From assembly GCA_002690445.1 (NCBI GenBank), contig NZER01000412.1, forward strand, positions 1 through 25,553: a DNA stretch of 25,553 nucleotides, in the 5' to 3' direction. This document shows positions 22,821-25,553 of this stretch, in pieces. The DNA comes from Candidatus Pacearchaeota archaeon. Its GTDB lineage: Archaea; Nanoarchaeota; Nanoarchaeia; Pacearchaeales; GW2011-AR1. The stretch's first letter is position 1, and every line of letters starts with the position of its first letter. Below the pieces are notes generated by a model, which worked only from the letters and a program-made list of their open reading frames with translations, was not told where the DNA came from and did not search any database. Position numbers and translations under genes: made by a program.

Positions 22821-23803
22821 ACGACGTGTACGACGGTCAGTGGTTCGCTATCAACAACGACCAAGAGATTCAGGAGGCGAACCGTCAGAGTGGAGGCGCG
22901 GGTGTTCGCCCCTTCGGTGTCGTCCAGACCGCAGGTGTCTCTCGTTTGCCTAGCGGAGAGATTGTGATCTCTGTTGAAGAGTTCGGATTCCGCGATGGTG
23001 AGAGTCAATGGCATCCTCCGGCGGTAGAGCGACAGAGCAACATGCACTGGAGCGGTGTTTGCGTTACGAACTACGTTGGCCTTTCCTCCGCGCGGTCTGG
23101 CCGGAGGTATCTCGGTCAGTACGGCGGCGGGGAGCATTTCAAGGACGGCCGGGGGCAGTTCCTAGACCCGTACGCCGCGTCTTGTTTCGCAACAGAGCAC
23201 GGGACGAACGTGGCGACGAACGCTGGAACAGGTTCACTCGTCCCGTGGAACGGTACTTTTAGAGACGGCCACTTCCTTGTGATCGGTGCCTTGAGAGAAG
23301 ACCCCTGGGATAGAGTTGCCTTGGTGCGTCGGAGGATCACGCCAACAGCTAGAGTCCAAACGTATTTCGAGTGGTCGGATGGAGGAATGTCGGAGCCATC
23401 CGAAGGCGGGATACCTGGTGGTTTCGGGATACCTGATGGTTTCTGGAAGAGGTATCCGGCGTCAGGGCCGGGACTGGGCTTTGACGCATTCCAGATGCTC
23501 AAGTCATCGACTCTAATGATTTCATATGTAGCTCAGCTGTTAGCGGTAGCCCTTGGCCCTCAGGCGGAGGAGATTACTACGGTCTCCGTTCAGAAGGGGG
23601 TATTAGACGGTGGAGTTCTCACTTGGACCAACGTATCTCACACGGAGCATACCATTAAGACACCCTACCCCAGCCCACCGGACCTTCCCAACTGGCGGAC
23701 AGTTCACTGCACTGCGGCGGTGAAACTTCAGAAGGACGAGTTGTGGCGTGTGGCAACTAATAAGTCGGGGGCCAATCATGGGCACGGGGTGGTGTGGATA
23801 TGA
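22817..23803 (+). CDS. Tail-associated protein of unknown function, GTG start
   Basis: The 328-residue product begins at GTG 22817, overlapping the previous TGA (GTGA); the frame can be extended upstream to 22742 but that would lie inside the hub gene. It is Gly- and aromatic-rich with segments such as SGRRYLGQYGGGEHFKDGRG and EGGIPGGFGIPDGFWKRYPA. The short imperfect repeat GGIPGGFG-IPDGF may form a glycine-rich loop. No enzyme motif was found. It may be a minor tail protein or receptor-contact protein. It ends with an ATGA overlap to the next gene. Confidence 0.6.
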   Translation: MNDVYDGQWFAINNDQEIQEANRQSGGAGVRPFGVVQTAGVSRLPSGEIVISVEEFGFRDGESQWHPPAVERQSNMHWSGVCVTNYVGLSSARSGRRYLGQYGGGEHFKDGRGQFLDPYAASCFATEHGTNVATNAGTGSLVPWNGTFRDGHFLVIGALREDPWDRVALVRRRITPTARVQTYFEWSDGGMSEPSEGGIPGGFGIPDGFWKRYPASGPGLGFDAFQMLKSSTLMISYVAQLLAVALGPQAEEITTVSVQKGVLDGGVLTWTNVSHTEHTIKTPYPSPPDLPNWRTVHCTAAVKLQKDELWRVATNKSGANHGHGVVWI

Positions 23804-24606
23804 CTGGACGACGCAACGAACAATCCGAATACCGTCAGGTCCGGTGGGTTGATGCGCAGAACGTGGGGACCGACGAGATTGCAGCGTACTCCCCCGTGGA
23901 AACGACAGGTGTGACCGTCACAGATAAAGGCGCGATCATCACAGTGAAGCCGGTGACAGCGAACCAGACTCCCCACTGGGCGTTTACTGACTGGAAGAGG
24001 ATTGGCGTTGATGGGTACGGTCGGATCACGATGAACGGACCTTTCATTGCCAAGCACAACCCACTGCAGACTCCATCACACGGCGACGAATTCGGTATCA
24101 AGCAGTCCAGCCAAGTGATGGACAACACGGTTGTCGGATTTACGGCGGTCGGTCAAGCGGACCCTGATTTGAAGTTGGGCTTGTTCCAGCCGAGTGCTAT
24201 AGCTTCGGCTAACAAGCACGCCTGCTACGCCGTCTCAAATTCGTCTGTGACAGCGACCCCTTCGCCCGTTACAGTCACGTCAACCGTCACTGACAGTACC
24301 GGTGGCGATCTCGTACTGCAGCCCGCCTTGAACCAAGAATGGTGGGCCTACAAGCCGTTTATGGTACATTTCTCGCTGACTTTCGACATAACATCATCTG
24401 TCTACCACACGGTGACGGGAACCACTTTTTACGACACGGGTTCTCTGTCAGTTTCAGAGGCGTCCGCCGACACCAACGACAAGCTTCACGTAGCGTCGAC
24501 TATGGCCCTTAGCGTCGTTGGTCCTTTCCGAAAAGTGAACATCAACGTATCTGCAACCAGCACGACCGCCTGCACCGCGAGCGGCGTCGTTACTTTCTGG
24601 CAGTAG
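23800..24606 (+). CDS. Tail-associated beta-rich protein
   Basis: The 268-residue product has a polar N-terminus (EIAAYSPVETTGVTVTDKGA) and a Thr/Ser/Val-rich C-terminal half (SVTATPSPVTVTSTVTDSTG) that looks like a beta sandwich. ATG 23800 (ATGA overlap with the previous stop) is preferred over GTG 23794. Its role is inferred from its position among tail genes. Confidence 0.55.
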   Translation: MTGRRNEQSEYRQVRWVDAQNVGTDEIAAYSPVETTGVTVTDKGAIITVKPVTANQTPHWAFTDWKRIGVDGYGRITMNGPFIAKHNPLQTPSHGDEFGIKQSSQVMDNTVVGFTAVGQADPDLKLGLFQPSAIASANKHACYAVSNSSVTATPSPVTVTSTVTDSTGGDLVLQPALNQEWWAYKPFMVHFSLTFDITSSVYHTVTGTTFYDTGSLSVSEASADTNDKLHVASTMALSVVGPFRKVNINVSATSTTACTASGVVTFWQ

Positions 24607-24615
24607 GATAGACCA

Positions 24616-25011
24616 ATGGCCGATATCACTTTCGACATCACACTGACTTTCGACAAAGACAGTTTTTACTTCCAGTGGGATCCGGCCACGATGGAGTGGT
24701 CAATGACCAACGCTGGCGGGGGGAACCCCGGCTTAGTTAGCGTGGGTACATCCGAAGAGAACATTAGCTTCGGCGACATCAGTGACGCTGGTTGGACTCT
24801 GATCGTAAACCTTGACGGTTCAAGCGATGTGGACTGGGGCGCTTCGGCGACGACGCCTACGATGGCTGCGATCGGAACGCTGTCCAACACGGCTTCCGCA
24901 GCGAACGCTGGAGGATTCGCCTTGTTTGAATTCAAGTCGGGCGAGACACTAAGAATGCAGAGCACCGGCGGCGGCGCTGCTAAATGTGCAATACATCGGT
25001 TCGAGGAGTAG
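24616..25011 (+). CDS. Small beta-rich structural protein
   Basis: The 131-residue product begins MADITFDITLTFDKDSFYFQ and is beta-rich with Gly/Ala/Thr loops and ends KCAIHRFEE. It lies nine bases after the previous gene and five before the next. Size, composition and position suggest a minor tail or decoration protein. No family is recognised. Confidence 0.55.
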   Translation: MADITFDITLTFDKDSFYFQWDPATMEWSMTNAGGGNPGLVSVGTSEENISFGDISDAGWTLIVNLDGSSDVDWGASATTPTMAAIGTLSNTASAANAGGFALFEFKSGETLRMQSTGGGAAKCAIHRFEE

Positions 25012-25015
25012 AAGG

Positions 25016-25553
25016 ATGCCCACCACAAACGCCATGTCATTAAACTACGGCTCCAGTCGTGCGCCGATCCGCAAGCCAGCGGCTTCGAATTTCATGCAGC
25101 CGGGCCAGAGGGCTCGTGCTCCCCGCAAGCCGGCAGGTCGTCCGCCAGCGATCTCTCCAGCTCAATTCCTGAACGACCCACGTCGAAACGCCGCCAACAC
25201 GCCGGAGGTTCTGGCGACCTCAGCCGCTCTTTACGGAGGAGCATTACCTGGGCAGTACCGTCAGGATGTTCAGCCTCACCAGCAAAACGTGGCTGGGACA
25301 GTTCCTCAACCCTCAGCCCTCGCCCCTCCATCGCTGTTCACCGGACTACCGAATGCAACTCCTCAATCGTTTGCGGAGTCAGCCGTCGCGAATTCGCAGG
25401 GCTTCTACGACAGTCCCGATCAGCAGGCTGCGACGAGGGCTCGGTTGCAGGGCAAGTGGGATGCGATGATGGCGCAGCTGCGCGCGGAGCAACCGTTACA
25501 ACAACAGCCGCAGGCAGTCGATCTCCTTCAGCGTCCAACCACGACACAGAGCG
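25016..25553 (+). CDS. Pro/Gln-rich protein, truncated by the window end
   Basis: An open frame starts at ATG 25016, with GAGGAGTAGAAGG upstream, and runs without a stop to the last base (179 codons visible). The product is rich in Pro, Gln, Ala and Arg, for example SRAPIRKPAASNFMQPGQRA and VQPHQQNVAGTVPQPSALAP. It also contains a short helix RLQGKWDAMMAQLRAEQ. It appears disordered and could be a tail protein or the N-terminus of a larger virion protein. No domain is seen. The real length is unknown. Confidence 0.7.
   Translation, partial: MPTTNAMSLNYGSSRAPIRKPAASNFMQPGQRARAPRKPAGRPPAISPAQFLNDPRRNAANTPEVLATSAALYGGALPGQYRQDVQPHQQNVAGTVPQPSALAPPSLFTGLPNATPQSFAESAVANSQGFYDSPDQQAATRARLQGKWDAMMAQLRAEQPLQQQPQAVDLLQRPTTTQS

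Noticed and set aside
1..25553. tRNA, rRNA or CRISPR elements
   Set aside because: No cloverleaf, rRNA-like conserved stretch, or regularly spaced repeat was seen by reading; an automated scan was not possible.

Overview
The window looks like the structural half of a tailed, probably temperate bacteriophage (or prophage) with a siphovirus-type tail. No host housekeeping gene, tRNA, rRNA or CRISPR array was seen. The host is probably a planctomycete, perhaps a Rhodopirellula-like marine one. This is an inference: the small regulator at 3946-4224 resembles the HTH-plus-'TSREAL-RF' layout I associate with the planctomycete DUF1580 family, and GC is moderate, mid-50s percent by eye. No database search was possible.

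Layout. (1) 1-1691, plus strand: an orphan cytosine-5 DNA methyltransferase flanked by an exact 21-bp direct repeat, then about 220 bp of structured non-coding DNA, then two small membrane proteins that could belong to a lysis cassette. (2) 1675-4224, minus strand: a five-gene leftward module. In transcription order it holds a DUF1580-like regulator, a 43-residue basic peptide, a serine recombinase with an unusual N-terminal zinc finger, a 67-residue Cys/His-rich protein, and a putative winged-helix protein. The last three overlap. A strong dyad lies just upstream of the recombinase. (3) 4225-4437: a divergent control region with candidate promoters in both directions. (4) 4450-8013: head genes (scaffold, major capsid protein, two beta-rich decoration-type proteins) closed by a strong intrinsic terminator. 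(5) 8029-16184: packaging and connector genes (putative small terminase, large terminase, a small helical protein, portal with a long Gln-rich coiled coil, three small proteins, head-tail adaptor). (6) 16192 to the window end: tail genes (tail terminator candidate, tail tube, tail-assembly chaperone with a canonical -1 slippery heptamer, an acidic protein where the tape measure should be, several beta-rich tail or hub proteins, and a Pro/Gln-rich protein running off the end).

How the genes fit together. The leftward module probably sets the lysogeny or integration state. The rightward operon builds scaffold-assisted capsids, packages DNA through the terminase and portal, and attaches a non-contractile tail. 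Most plus-strand genes from 13550 on are joined by ATGA/GTGA/TTGA-type overlaps, indicating one translationally coupled late operon. Capsid genes precede the terminase and portal, the reverse of the common terminase-portal-capsid order, and no head maturation protease was found. The most distinctive observations are the frameshift site, the zinc-finger recombinase module and its upstream dyad, the repeat-flanked methyltransferase, and the acidic protein in the tape-measure slot.
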